A stretch of DNA of 64,000 nt from Litsea cubeba (GCA_012931725.1 CM022946.1:115582902-115646901), one strand, 5' to 3'. Shown: positions 24,001 to 36,180, counted from the stretch's first letter. Notes: generated by a model not told the origin, from the letters alone. Numbers and translations are program-made.

Positions 24001-24849
24001 CTGTATTGCAAAAGCTAGGTGGGTTGAGGAGTACACAGATTTGAATTGGTACTTGTTAGTTGTTACTTTTCCCATGTTTGTTGTATTGCTATACCAAAGT
24101 TGTATTTTACACTTGTTCAGTGATTGATAACACCCATGTTAAGATAATCGAAATCCTGTGTCTCAGAGAATTATTATAATCCTCCTAAAATCATAGCCAC
24201 ATGATTTCTTTTGTTATGAACTTTGATAAAAAACTATAAATTTGCATATCATTATTTATTTGACTCTAAATATATGATGAGTTTGTTTTAGCATATATTA
24301 TAATCTTAAGCAGCTATCAAACAGTTCGGTTTAAAATATGTTCCATTCTAGAGAAAATGCCAATCAACGATAATGTTACAATATTATAATATTAATGCAC
24401 TATTATATTCTATAATATTTAATTTTGCTACTATTTAAATCTGAAAATATTATTTTGTGCATGTATCCCAACCGGCCCTTAGTACAAGAGAAACATTGAA
24501 TTAATTTTTTTTTAGTTTTTCGATAGTCATTTTTTGTAGACATACCTTACACTTTAGTACTCCATTCTCATTGAATCTCATTTTGAAATAGTCTGTAGTT
24601 TTCATCGGACTTCTTGTGGATTATAGGGAGTTTATTGGTGTTATATGCTTATAGTTTTGGGTATTCCATTTGTTTTTTTCCTAGTTATAGCTTCATATTA
24701 GAAGTTAACTTGTTCTTCTGTCTGTTTGCGATTTTGTACAATTGTTTCTTTTTCCTTTTCCTATCATTCCAAATGTCGTGAAATTGCAATATTTGCCTTT
24801 GCAATTGACATATTTTTTTGATTTAAATTGCATAGAATTGCACATATAG
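21027..24849 (+). other. CACTA internal DNA upstream of TNP2, probable intron
   Basis: There is no coding signal on either strand over about 3.8 kb. CT/T runs occur at about 21830-21860. A stretch at 22410-22520 looks vaguely like a tRNA-derived SINE (internal promoter-like boxes) but has no clear ends. If the GC-rich block is an exon, this is its downstream intron. Confidence 0.4.
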
Positions 24850-26505
24850 ATGGATAAGAGTTGGATGAATCTGCCAGATCGTTTCGGCACTCGATATACT
24901 GAAGGTATTGAGGATTTCATTGCCCTTGCTGGTAATCATATTGACCTCGCGGGTAGGATTCGTTGTCCATGTAAGATTTGCAATAATAGGTATTATAAGC
25001 AAATCAACGAAGTAAAAGATCATTTGCTTGACAATGGGATGGACAAGCATTACACTCGATGGGTACATCATGGTGAAGAATATGAAGAATTGTCTGATGA
25101 TGATGATGACGATGATATTGGTGCTGATAAAGGGGTTTTTTTGATGGGGTGCATGATTTACTTCAAGATTTAGGGGCACCTACTCGGATGGATAATCCAA
25201 TGCCAGACATGCAATATGGAGATGCAGCTAATTTTACATCCACAGAAGCAGAAACATTTACTGGTCTTAATAGGAGAGAAGGAAATGCTACTTTGTTTGA
25301 GAAACTCATGAATGAATCGCGACAACCTTTGTATCCAGGCTGCAAAAAATTCTCAAAATTAGATTATCTTGTGAAGTTGTTTCATGTGAAGGTAATTAAT
25401 CGTTGGAGTAACAAATCATTTGATATGATTCTTCAACTGATTAAAGCGGCATTGCCTGATGGTGAGACACTACCAAAGTCCTATCATGAGGCGAAGACAT
25501 TAATGCGAGAGTTAGGGCTTGGTTATATTGCAATACATGCATGCAAGTATGATTGTGCACTTTTCTGGGGGAAAGACAACGAAGATCTTCGAAGTTGTCC
25601 GGAATGTGGAGAGCCGAGGTACAAAGTTGTTGAAGGCAAGTTTAAGAAAATACCACAAAAAGTTTTACGATACTTTCCACTTAAACCAAGACTTCAAAGG
25701 TTGTTTATGTCAAGGATGACTGCTGTAGATATGAGGTGGCACAAAGAGAAGCGAGTTAGGGAGGAAAATGTATTTAGGCACCCAGCTGATTCTAAAGTCT
25801 GGGAAGACTTTGACAAAGAGAATGAGTGGTTTTCAAATGAACCTCGCAATATCCGCCTAGGCCTTGCAAGCGATGGGTTCAACCCTTTTGGTGACATGAG
25901 TACCATGTACAGCATGTGGCCAGTAATGCTTATGCCTTATAACTTGCCACCATGGAAATGTATGAAGGATCCTTTCATCTTCATGTCACTACTTATTCCT
26001 GGTCCTAAATCACCGGGAAATGACATTGATGTGTATTTACGACCATTGATAAATGAATTAAAAGATTTGTGGGAGAATGGCGTGGAGACATATGATGTTG
26101 TTACCAAGCAAACATTTCAGCTGCACACTGCATTATTGTGGACTATTAATGACTTTCCTGCATTTGCTAACTTGTCTGGATGGAGCACCAAAGGCAAAAT
26201 GGCATGTCCAAATTGTAACAAAGACACAGTTTCTATGTATCTAAAGAACTGCCACAAGTTATGTTATATGGCCAATCGTCGTTTTTTGCACTCACGACAT
26301 TCTTGGCGGAGTCGTGGTAAGAACTTATTTGATGGGAAGGTTGAGAACAGGCCAAAACCAAAGATGATGTCTGGGGATGATGTGTTATCACAACTTGAAC
26401 TGGTTGAAGTACGGAAATTTGGGAAGAATCCGAATAACAAGAAAAGGAAGCGCACGCAGATTGAGTTGTTGTATCAAGTGATGATGATACTGACATAGAT
26501 TGATT
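24850..26505 (+). pseudogene. TNP2-like CACTA transposase, frameshifted and C-terminally deleted
   Basis: The first frame (ATG 24850 to about 25140) is the transposase-associated N-terminal domain: MDKSWMNLPDRFGTRYTEGI, then a zinc-like CPCKICNN, then an acidic run. The second frame (from about 25149 to 26498) is the Transposase_21 domain: LFEKLMNESRQPLYPGCKKFS, CPECGEPRYK, RLFMSRMTAVDMRWH, RLGLASDGFNPFG and NDFPAFANLSGWSTKG. A one-base shift at a GGGGTTTTTTT run near 25137-25147 separates them. The domain stops soon after FGKNPNNKKRKR, where family members normally continue for several hundred residues. In another frame the sequence just before 26505 reads VVSSDDDTDID and a stop, which could be the original C-terminus brought close by an internal deletion. 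In an autonomous element TNP2 supplies the cutting activity. Confidence 0.88.
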
Positions 26506-28858
26506 GGTCATGTAAAAGGTAATTTTAATTATCCATGAGTGATAGCATCATAAATATTGTGTAATTTAATTCCTTCCTAATCATGATACTGAGTATTGAC
26601 TTTCATTTTACTTGTTTATATTTACATGATTAATCTTTTGTCTGCACTACAATTCAAAAAGTGATTTATGCTCAATGAGAGTTTGTTAAGTTTATGTTGT
26701 CAAATGTTTATTTCTTGTGCAGTCATGGGTCCAGGTAGACGAACTACTAGAAGTACTTCTCAAATGCAGCCCCTGCCTATGCCAAACACACAATCAGATG
26801 TTGTGCTTCTTCGTGGTAAGATAGTATATCTAACATTTACATTTTGATTTCAGTCCAGTCTCTCTATAAATTTCATCAGTTGTGTACAATTGCAACTTTG
26901 GTATATTCTCACTCAGTCTTTGTTTATTCATGTTGTGAATTGAATAATTTGTGTATAGACATGGCATCAGATGGACGGTCCGTAAGTTCTAGTACAGTGC
27001 CTTCATCTGTTCCCAACTCTTCTGCACAATCAGCTAATGCATCTACTCCTAGTAAGTCCAATAGTTTGATGACATTATTAATGGGTTGGTAAAAAGGGAT
27101 CAAGTAAAAGTGTCTAACCAGCTGTTAATTTGTGCTATTGTTAATTGTAAAATAGGTTCGACATCATCAGTTAAAAAAGAGGCAAGGCAAAGAACAACAC
27201 TCTCATTAACCATATAGCAAGGCGAGGTCAAAAACCTAGGATTGAGATACCAGCAGGTAAGTCAAAACCTGTAGGAGATTGGAGTCAGCAATTTGCTTCT
27301 GAAGTTGGCATAATTTGCCGCGAATATGCACCTCTGTCACTTTATAATTGGAGAAAGGTGAAGAAGGAATACCAATCTAAAGTTCAAACGATGCACGAAC
27401 ATATTTTGGTAATAAAAAAAATTTTCTTTAGTTGATTTAATATTTATGGAGTCGAATTCTTCTTAACATTTCATTACAAAACTTATTTGCAGAAGAGCTT
27501 TGACATTGATATGCATCTCCCGCATGTCGAAAGGGCTATCAATAAATACTTAGGGCAGCGCCTCAAAGAGTTCAGGTGCAGGTTGCACGTTTACTACAAG
27601 TCTCTTTCTAATGATCAACGCAGACGGAAGCCATATGTCAACGTCGCACAAGAGGACTGGGAACGACTTTGTGATTGGTTTGAAACAGACAAGTTCAAGG
27701 TAAAAAAATGTTATTATTCAAACTTCGTATTTGTGTACTATTGTACTAGCTTATAACTAACAAAATTCTAGTGCAGAAACTTAGCACGGTAAACAAGGCC
27801 ATTCGTGCCAAGAAAAAAGTTCAACACCGTGGCGGTTCAAGATCGTTTTTGAATCATCGATATGATAAGGTATTATAAATGTTTATAAATTTCCGTGTCC
27901 GATATATATTTAGATTTGAGTATGATCTTGGATATTCATTATTGGATTTTTCGTGTGTTATCTCATATTTCTGTACTTTGTTATGTGATCCTATGTCAAT
28001 TGTCAAGCGTATTCAATTTGATAGTCAATTTGATAGTTAATTGTCAAGTTGTGTCATAGTTGCCCATAATTATAATTCATTCAGCTTTTAATCTAAGGTT
28101 ATGAATTTGATGTATACTTTGGACTTGAAATGAATGCTTGCAAATCTAATGTATCTGATGCTTTGATGTGGCATTAAATGTGGCAAGATGCTTTGATGCC
28201 TTTGTGAGAAATGATTTACAGATATGCTTCTATTGTCATGTTCTAGGTACTTTGCTCATTGTCATGTGAGGGTTTTGCTCCCCTGTCAGTGCTTCCCTCA
28301 TGTGAGCTTCTAGTCGCAAACGACCACACTTCTGGCACCCCACAATCTGTCTCTCCTATAGGCCCAACCAGTGTCTGAATGGACTTGCCCCTTGGTCCTT
28401 GAGGCCTAAGATTACCCTAAACAAAGAAACAATTACTAGCCTCAAATATGACCAAGTCATAAATGAATTGTCCTGACCATGACACAAATTGGCAAAGCTT
28501 TCCATTATATCTGATGGGCCTAACTAGTGTAAGAGCCCAGTCTAATATATATTTAGAGAGACTCAAAAGAGTACAAGTTCAAAAACGAATTTATTTTGGT
28601 TCTGAAAAAGGCATTAACTTATGTATACAGCTCTATCACTAGATTAGCTGGCCTTGTTTAGGCTCCAATCAAAACCACGCTATTTAATTTGCAAACAAAA
28701 GCATGAATGCAGATTAATGCCTAGTTGGCTACAACTTCCATCCATCCTCGGGAAAATATTGATCCTTATCACAAATATAATTGACTTGGTACTCCAAATA
28801 TCAATACAGAACCCTAATATAGATTAGAGAAAGAAAGGTAAAATAGAATACAGCACAA

Positions 28859-29835
28859 CTAACATAGATTCCGCACATGTACCTGAAGCATGGAGTCACG
28901 GACTTCAGACCATATGGAGAGTGTAGGGGTCACAGAGTGGCCTGCCAACACCTGAAAGTGGAAATTGAAGAGCAGGCCAGCTACAACTGATTTCATTTGA
29001 GTGAAAGCCACTTCCTTTCCTAAGCAAATCCTTGGCCCTGAATTGAATGACATGAACTTGTAGGATGGCTCAAACTTGAGCTTCCCTCTCTCAGTAATCC
29101 ATCTCTCAGGCTTGAATTCTAAACAGTCTTTTCCCCATATTGATTCCATCCTGGCCATTGTGTACAATGGAATCAAGATCTTTGTCCCTGGTTGAACAGC
29201 ATCGCCAGTGGGAAGCACTTCTGGCTGAAGAACACTCTTATATCCAAATGGAACAGGCGGAAAGAGTCACAGCGACTCGCACAAGGCCGCATGGAGATAG
29301 ACCAACTGACTAAGCTCCTCAGAGTCAAACTCCTTCGATTCTCCTTGCTGCCAATCACTCAATTCGGGTGAATTAGCCCTCAGTTCCTCCAAGATCTTGC
29401 TTTCGACTTCTGGATTCAAGGAAACTAGCCAGAAGAACCAAGTGAGAGCTGAACTTGTGGCATCTCTCCCTGCGAGGACCAGATTCAAGGTGGTGTCTCT
29501 TAGGAACTTATCGGATTTCACTATAGGCAGTTCATCATTGTGTTGATAATCAATGTAAGATGTTAACAAATCTGCCCCTTCCTCAGAGTCTTGCTCTCCT
29601 ACATGCTTGTTCTCATCTGTATTAGGAATTAGTAGCTTATGTTTGACAATGCTATTTAAATATATAAGTATATCTTTAAATGGGAATTTAGAATTGGCAT
29701 GGCCGACAATAAACATTTTTGGGATTGAACCTGTTACAGCATAATGCACAAACTCAACAAGAGCCCGGCAGAATTGAATTTTATCGCATGATGTATTATA
29801 ATCCGGGCAAAGGCTGGAGTGGCTCCGTTGCTGAA
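28859..29835 (-). pseudogene. Captured cytochrome P450 fragment (CYP86-clan, CYP96-like)
   Basis: A single frame on minus covers the C-terminal two thirds of a P450. The I-helix is LAGRDATSSALTWFFW (near 29480-29430), the PERF region is FKPERW, and the heme loop is FNSGPRICLGKEVAFTQMK with its cysteine codon at about 29024-29026. The natural C-terminus is present (VRNLC, stop). In the K-helix ExxR motif the arginine codon has become TGA (29267-29269; CGA to TGA), so the frame is cut exactly at an invariant residue. The upstream limit is uncertain: similarity runs to about 29770-29835 and then fades. CYP96/CYP86 enzymes hydroxylate fatty acids or wax alkanes. The fragment lies antisense in a TNPA intron and has no intron itself. 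It is best read as host gene sequence carried by the transposon. Confidence 0.85.
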
Positions 29836-30282
29836 GAAAATTATGTGAGGATCAAGTTTTCTTTCATCTTTTTTCTTGGCTGTAATTAGAATTTGTCGTC
29901 CAAAATATTTTTTTTGTTTGATATCTGCCTCTGTTTATAATTACAGGATAAGATGTTGAAGATGCAGGCCGAGTCCCTAGAAGAAGGTTCTACCCCCATG
30001 ACTGAGGATGACATTGCTAATAAAGTCTTAGGTACAAAACCAGGTTACATCGTTGGTCTAGGTCACGGCGTGGACCCAATGTCATCCTCCTCCTCCTCTT
30101 ACTGTTATCCAGAGGTTGAGGAACTTAGGAGGAGAGCTGAGGCAGCTGAGAGACAAGCTGAGGAGCATGGGAGACAAGCACAAGAGCTGAGAGACGAGGT
30201 TCAGGAGTTACAGAATTGGAAAGCAGCTTCTGAAGCTAAATTGAACTTTCTCATGGCGCACATTGGGGCCAACTTTTCTGTG

Positions 30283-33200
30283 GTATGTGTTTATCTTTAT
30301 CTTTATTATCTTTATCTTTATTATAGAGTACAGATAAGGAGAATATATTAAGTTGCAAATGTAAGAGTGGCCATATCCATCACTGTATCTCCTCTTTGCC
30401 ACCATATGATTTGATTCCTCACGATGAGTGGCCATATCCATCATCTTTTCCGCTAATTAGACTGTTATAAGTAAAGATGTCAGGACAAACACCTTTCTGT
30501 TGCATCTCATTTATCACAGTTTTACCTCATTAAACTCTTCCTTCATAGGTTAATGCAATAGATAACTTTTACTGATGCTCTGATATAACTTGTGCTTGCT
30601 GCTATCCTTTGTATGAAACAGTAGTTAGGTAGCCATCAATTCACTATCTAAAAGACAAACTTTGTTTCCATCCCCCACGAAAAATACTTAGCAACATAAA
30701 CTCATCGGAGTAAGAGAAATACTGCAACACCATCAAATCTCTGAGTAATATCTACAACACAACTCCCATTGCAGCGTAGGATTGCATAAGAGAGTAAATG
30801 TACAACCACATAACTATGAGCCACTCGCTTGAAAGTTGAGACTCAAATTTTATCATTGAAAATGAAAAAAAAAAATGGAATAAAGAAAACAAAAGGAATG
30901 AAATTTACATGAAAGCAGAAATTACCTAAAGAAGAATAATAGTAAGGAACAGAAATTGTGAGCCTGTTACTTCATTAGAATCGAATTTCAGATATATTAA
31001 AGAGGGAAACCCAATGGTAAAAGTCGGCGCCCTTGCAAAAGCATTTTCAGATGAAATCATGCCATAGAACAAGCAAGCACCTAGCTGTCATTAACTTCGA
31101 GGAAGATAAACAAACTCTATGCATGGGATAAAATCCCACTTGGTCACCACCAAAACTAATAAGACTCAACCAAGTTGCATTTAACTCATTTGAATCAAAA
31201 GATGAATCAATCAAGTCATCGCAACTCAGTAAGTAATGGCAATGGCATGACTTGACAGTTTCCATATGGTTATCTTGGTGAAGTGGGTTTCCTATTCATA
31301 GCAGTAAATATATTGTTTTAAGACACAATTGGATTTCTGCAAGTGCACTTCACATCCAACAATCTCATTGCAAGCTTCATAGATTCTCCAACATATCACA
31401 GGGTTATCTTGGTGAAGTGGGTTTCCTATTCATAGCAGTAAATATATTGTTTTAAGACACAATTGGGTTTCTGCAAGTGCACTTCACATGCAACAATCTC
31501 ATTGCAAGCTACGAGCTGATCATATTGTTTCTTCAGATTATAAAAGGAGTAAGTAGTTGTTTTTGTTGGGGGCTTTTTTTTTTTTTTTTTTTTTAATCGT
31601 GCAAATGATATTGAATTCTCATATTGGGATTTATGTTGTTCTTAAATTTAATCTGTTTTGGAATATACCCTATCAAGAACTACTTCTTGTTACCTAAACT
31701 TAAATAGGTGAGTGTGCAGAGCAGAGTTTGTTGGATTTTTCTTTCAATTGAGCAGGGCATGGTGTGGGGTGTTTATATTTGTTGGATTTGGTTGGATCTT
31801 TCTTTTCATTGAAGGATTCATATAGTTTCTTTAAGTATTAATGCTGCTGTGCTAGATACGTTTAATCTGATTACACTAGCAGAAAACATAAGCAACTCAG
31901 TAAACAAATTGTTCTCTGTTTCTCTTGAAGGAACCCTGCTCCACAAGCACTTTCCTGCATAGAAATTGAATGCAATTAAGGACAGTTTAAGGCTATAACA
32001 CTCACAAAACATGCACCAAGGAAATTACCCAACAGCTTAAACATAGAGCACTGCTTCTGCCCAACTTAAACATATTAGCCATGCCCATGTCCCTTATTAG
32101 GGAAGAACACAGGAGGCCACATAGTGGCTACGCAAATCCCAAACGAAGGGGGAAAAAGCACAGATAACTTTAGTACTTAATACTACCACAACCAGTTCTA
32201 TTTTGTTTCAGTTATATTTTCTTAGTTATATTTTCTGTAATTTGTTTCAGTTCTGATCCATAGTTATTACATTTCACACCTTAATTACATAGCACATAGC
32301 AGAAATGAATGAACAGTTCTGTCAAAGGTCCTAACCAATGTTTAAAAACTCCTGAATCAGTCTTGTAGAATGGTGCTGACTGAGTTTGTGCACTTTAAGA
32401 TTTGACTGAGCTTACTTGATGACTGAGTCGATTCTCTGAGATTCTGAACACCGGTTTCAACGTTGCCCAGCCTCTTTAAACCAAATATGGTTTCTCCCAC
32501 CACTGCTTGTTTTAATCCGAATCTTTTGTGCTGACATCTTTTATATTGTTGGCCGCATGGGCCCTTCTCAGCCTAGGTATGTACTGACCATGTTTTTGGC
32601 CTGTAATCAAGCTTAGCCCTGACTTTTAGGCCTAAAGTCTGCACTAAATCCAGAAATCACAGTTGTTCCTGCACTTGGAGTTGAGCTTGGAGGTGGATGG
32701 AACAAACTGTAAAAGCCTCATCTTCATTCACTAGTCCTGATGCAGTTCAGTGGACTGGCTATGTAGTCCGATCAGGCTGGTGTGCTGAGTAACAACATTG
32801 GATTCAACCTGAACCTGACTCATTGAAATGTAAGCTTGAAGCCAAGCTGAAAATAGAAAGGTCAGCCCAACCCTTGAATTACCAGTTTGGTTTCGCCTCA
32901 GGGTGGCGGGTTGGATCATCAATTGGAAGAAACCCTTTTATGGACAGGCCCTGTACTGATACCCAAATTTAAATTTGAGGCCAGAACCCAGATCTGGACC
33001 AGAACAAAGGGCCTAGACATAGACCCAAATCAAGGCCAACTTCTCTAGTGAAAATATTTTTATACTTGTATGCTTTATATATTGTGTATATGCATGTGCT
33101 TATGAATGATGCATGGTAGTGGCATCAGGTATTCTGTATTCAGGTTCTTGGATATGAAATCCAAGGGCCCAACTGCAGTCTGGAATTAAAAACTGGTCCA

Positions 33201-34102
33201 AATGTTGGATCGGTACCTTTTTTTTCAGTCTTTGGGTCTTCAGGTATTGTGGGACCTGTTTCATCCTTAGCTGTCTTGTTTTATAGTGAAGTTGACCAAG
33301 TTCAATGAAGCAGACTTACCAAATTAAACTTCCTTCCTTGTGAACTCCAACAATTCATTGTTTACATAATGCACAGCTAGTAGGCAATGGCCTTCCTCCT
33401 GTTGAACTTTAATCTTTGTAGAAGAAAGAAAATGAACTTCTAAGATCACAACCATGAACCACCTGATTTTTATGTATTTTTATTACATCATGGCCATATT
33501 GGTTCTCTGTTCTTATTTTGCTTGTACATGGTTTTGTGGTTCTCGCAAATGGTCTGCCTGCGAACAACCAAGTTTTTGGCTTACATTCTTGTTAATTTAT
33601 CAATAGATGAGGTAGAAGGAAACCAATTAGGGCTAATTCAGGTTTTGGGCTACTCTACACTTGTATATTATATTATTGTACTTAATGGCCTGTTTATTTT
33701 TTGTAGTTGAATTCCTAGGAGTTCTAAGATTAATCAATGTTTTGGTGCCTAGTCTGAATTTCCAATTGTGAGGATTTGCTTATTTGATTGTGCTCCTGTG
33801 AAATGTCCTGTGTTGTTACTTGTTAAATTAGAGTAATTACTTTCTCAATGTTACATCTTGTGAATTGAGTTTCATCCGTTTCCTTATTTCTCCTTCATCA
33901 ATAGTATCATCTGCAGATTAATGAAATTAGTTCAGGTTAAGACTGCTATATGTTTAGCCTGCATGACAGTTTGCATCTTATCTGTTTATACTGATTGATT
34001 TATTTGTCTGTCATGGCACACAAGTGTCTATCCCTTCACTTCCTCAGCTGGTTCTCTAACCATTTATTCTAACAAACTTTTTTTTTTTTTTTGGAATTGC
34101 AG
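30283..34102 (+). other. Long last intron of the TNPA-like gene
   Basis: No coding signal over 3.8 kb. It contains TTTATC-type short repeats (30290-30325), a 134-bp tandem duplication (31268-31510) and T runs at 31576-31594 and 34078-34092. It could hold more captured host DNA, but nothing is recognisable. Confidence 0.5.
31268..31510. repeat. 134-bp tandem duplication, 1.8 copies
   Basis: GGTTATCTTGGTGAAGTGGG begins at 31268 and again at 31402. The copies differ at only about two positions (for example GGATTT versus GGGTTT, ATCCAAC versus ATGCAAC), so the duplication is recent. It ends at 31510. Confidence 0.92.
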
Positions 34103-34439
34103 AATGGTTCTACATCATGAGTACGTTGCAAAGATAAACTCTTGGGGTTGAAAAGGATGGAAGATGATCATAAACGCAATAGACTTATCCCTTAAATTTT
34201 GAATGATGTTTTGTAAGATTAGAAAGGATGACAACTTGGAAGGCTATGTAATTTTTTTTTGGATACTGTGACAATTAATTGTACTTTTTTACATTTAGAA
34301 CCTATGAAATTTAATTTTTTGTTAGTTAAATGTTTTTGAGTGTGCAAAGTTTCTTTAGGTCAATGATAATGCTATATCAATGTCTAAAAAGTCCAATTTA
34401 GATGGGGAAAAATAAAATTTTTTCTGCAACATATTCAAA

Positions 34440-35064
34440 AGGTTGCAACTGTAAAAGAGTTATTACTACGTTTTTTAAAGCGTTGCAAATACGTGCTGTA
34501 TTATACTTCCAAATGGTTTTTTTACAACCCTTACAAGCGTAGCAAATACGTGTTGTATTATACTAGCAAATGGCTCTTTTACAACCCTTACAAGCGTTGC
34601 AAATACGTGTTGTATTATATGTGCAAATGGTTCTTTTACAACCATTACAAGCGTTGCAAATGAGTTGTATTATACTTCCAAAATTTTCTTTTACAACTCT
34701 TACAAGCGTTGCAAATACGTCTTGCATTATATTTAAAAATGGTTCTTTTACAACCTTTACAAGTGTTGCAACAAATAGCCCTTTAGCAACGCTTTTAAAA
34801 CGTAGCAAAAACAGACTATCTGCGACAAAAACTAAAAACGTTGCAGTTAGTACACCTTTTGCAACCGTTTAAAGCGTCGGTGATAATTTTAAATTAAAAA
34901 AATATATATATATCTAGCGACGCTATTAATTTCATTAACAACGCTTTTAAGCGTTGCTTCTTATCTTTTGCGTCGGCATCAACTGCAACGTCACATCGAC
35001 GCTTTCAAAACCGTTGCAGAAGACCATTTGCAACGGTTAGGTTATCTATTGCTACGCTTTTAAG
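34440..35064 (+). repeat. CACTA right subterminal repeats
   Basis: About a dozen copies of motifs such as ACAACCCTTACAAGCGTTGC and GCTACGCTTTTAAGCGTCGC. Five of them lie in longer units of about 60 bp between 34500 and 34760 (with AAATACGTGTTGTATTAT between motifs), so the right end also holds a short tandem array. These are expected TNPA-type binding sites. Confidence 0.85.
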
Positions 35065-35093
35065 CGTCGCAAAAAGTCTCCTCTCTTGTAGTG
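35065..35093 (-). repeat. CACTA right terminal inverted repeat
   Basis: Read on minus it starts CACTACAAGAGAGGAG and ends in TTGCGACG, matching the left end at 26 of 29 positions. Confidence 0.95.
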
Positions 35094-35096
35094 GAG

Positions 35097-35827
35097 CAAG
35101 CAGTATGACAGAACATGGAGATGGCCGGTTTCGCTCGAGTTCAGCTGAACTCTTATGATTTCGGCACATCCCCCTTCTCTCCAGAGATCAGAAACTTCCC
35201 CCTTCCTGAAGATTTCAGTGTCCCAAGGTTCATCGTTTACGATGGGACCTCAGACCCAGCAGCACACCTCCGACACTTCACTAAGAAGATGTCGGTGTGG
35301 GGCGATGCAGGCCACCTGAACTGCAGAGTCTTCTCTTCCAGCCTCGAGGACCTCCCCTTAAAGTGGTTCTGCGCACTCCCCCAAGGATCGATCAAAAGTT
35401 GGCAGCAGCTCCGTAGTTCCTTCATGACGAAGTTCCAAGCTCACAGGGTCATCCCTAGGTCAGCCGCCGACCTGATGGCCCTCGGAATGAAGCAGACCGA
35501 GAATGTCACGCAGTTCGCCAAAAGGTTCTGGGCTGTCTACAGCCAGATCGAGAATGCTTCAGATACAATAGCAGTGATGTCTTTCCAACAAGCCCTCGTA
35601 CAAGGCAACGAGCTTCGGAGGGACTTAGCCATGCATCCCGCGGTACTATGGTAGCACTGATGACCAGGATAAACCGATTCGTCAGGCAAGAAGCAGACGA
35701 AGCCCGAGCCCAGGAGCATTTCAACCTTTACGAAAGCGACCAGATAGCTTCCAGCTCGGCGGCAGCCTCCACCTCGGCAGAAGCCTCCAGCTCGGCAGAA
35801 GTCTCTTCCAGCTCGAGAGGCAGCTAG
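35097..35827 (+). pseudogene. Gag of Tat element C, after the CACTA insertion
   Basis: The frame up to 35654 carries the gag core: NFPLPEDFSVPRFIVYDGTS, DPAAHLRHFTKKMSVWGDAG, DLPLKWFCALPQGSI and VTQFAKRFWAVYSQI. It is clearly related to the gag at 59.3-60.1 kb on the other strand, which has the same blocks in the same order. A frameshift near 35645 moves the continuation (VALMTRINRFVRQEADEARA) into the next frame, which ends at TAG 35825-35827 after a serine-rich tail. No zinc knuckle or protease follows; the element goes straight into satellite-like repeats. It could only have moved with enzymes from a relative. Confidence 0.85.
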
Positions 35828-36180
35828 ACGTCTCCTATCATCACTTAGCTTCGACCGCCCGTCAGCTTCGATCGCACGACCCTCTACCGTCATTTCGGCG
35901 GCACGGTCCTCTACTGTCAGCTTCGATGGCGCCGTCAGCTTCGATGACACCGGCACGACCCTCTACTGTCGGCTTCGATCGTACGACCCTCTACCATCAT
36001 TTCGACGGCATGGTCCTCTGCTGTCAGCCTTGATCGCACGGGTCCTCTACCGCCATCAGTCATCCAGAGCCACCGAGCTCCCACTGGGGTCGTTTTATAT
36101 ACTCAGTCGTGACTCGTGTTCGCAACAGGGCCACCAAGTCCTCGGGTAGATACACCCAGGCTTCTTGGCCTCCAAATGAC

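Larger units (their letters stand above)
26725..34120 (+). pseudogene. TNPA-like CACTA gene (Transposase_24 type), about seven exons
   Basis: Proposed exons: 26725-26815, 26959-27051, 27156-27408, 27493-27699, 27777-27869, 29947-30282 and 34103-34120. All have GT/AG borders, and phases agree except in exon 3, where the frame changes at an AAAAAA run near 27174. The product resembles the En/Spm family Transposase_24 proteins: KSFDIDMHLPHVERAINKYL, then YVNVAQEDWERLCDWF, GGSRSFLNHRYDK, MTEDDIANKVLG, and a C-terminal coiled coil rich in ELRRRAEAAERQAEE. The last exon encodes NGSTS and TGA after a 3.8 kb intron; assigning it rests on phase and splice sites only. TNPA-type proteins bind the subterminal repeats. 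The acceptor at 29947 could instead be six bases later, after GATAAG. If the A run is an assembly error, the gene may be intact. Confidence 0.75.
20024..35093 (+). mobile_element. CACTA (En/Spm) DNA transposon, 15.1 kb
   Basis: The ends are inverted repeats of 29 bp beginning CACTACAAGAG (20024-20052 and 35065-35093) with three mismatches. The flanks are a perfect 3-bp duplication, GAG (20021-20023 and 35094-35096). Both sides have arrays of short subterminal repeats related to GCAACGCTTTTAAGCGT. Inside are a TNP2-like and a TNPA-like gene in the same orientation. All of this is diagnostic for the CACTA superfamily. The element sits inside gag of a Tat retrotransposon. It also carries an antisense cytochrome P450 fragment. 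Whether it can still move is doubtful because the TNP2 gene is truncated. Confidence 0.97.
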
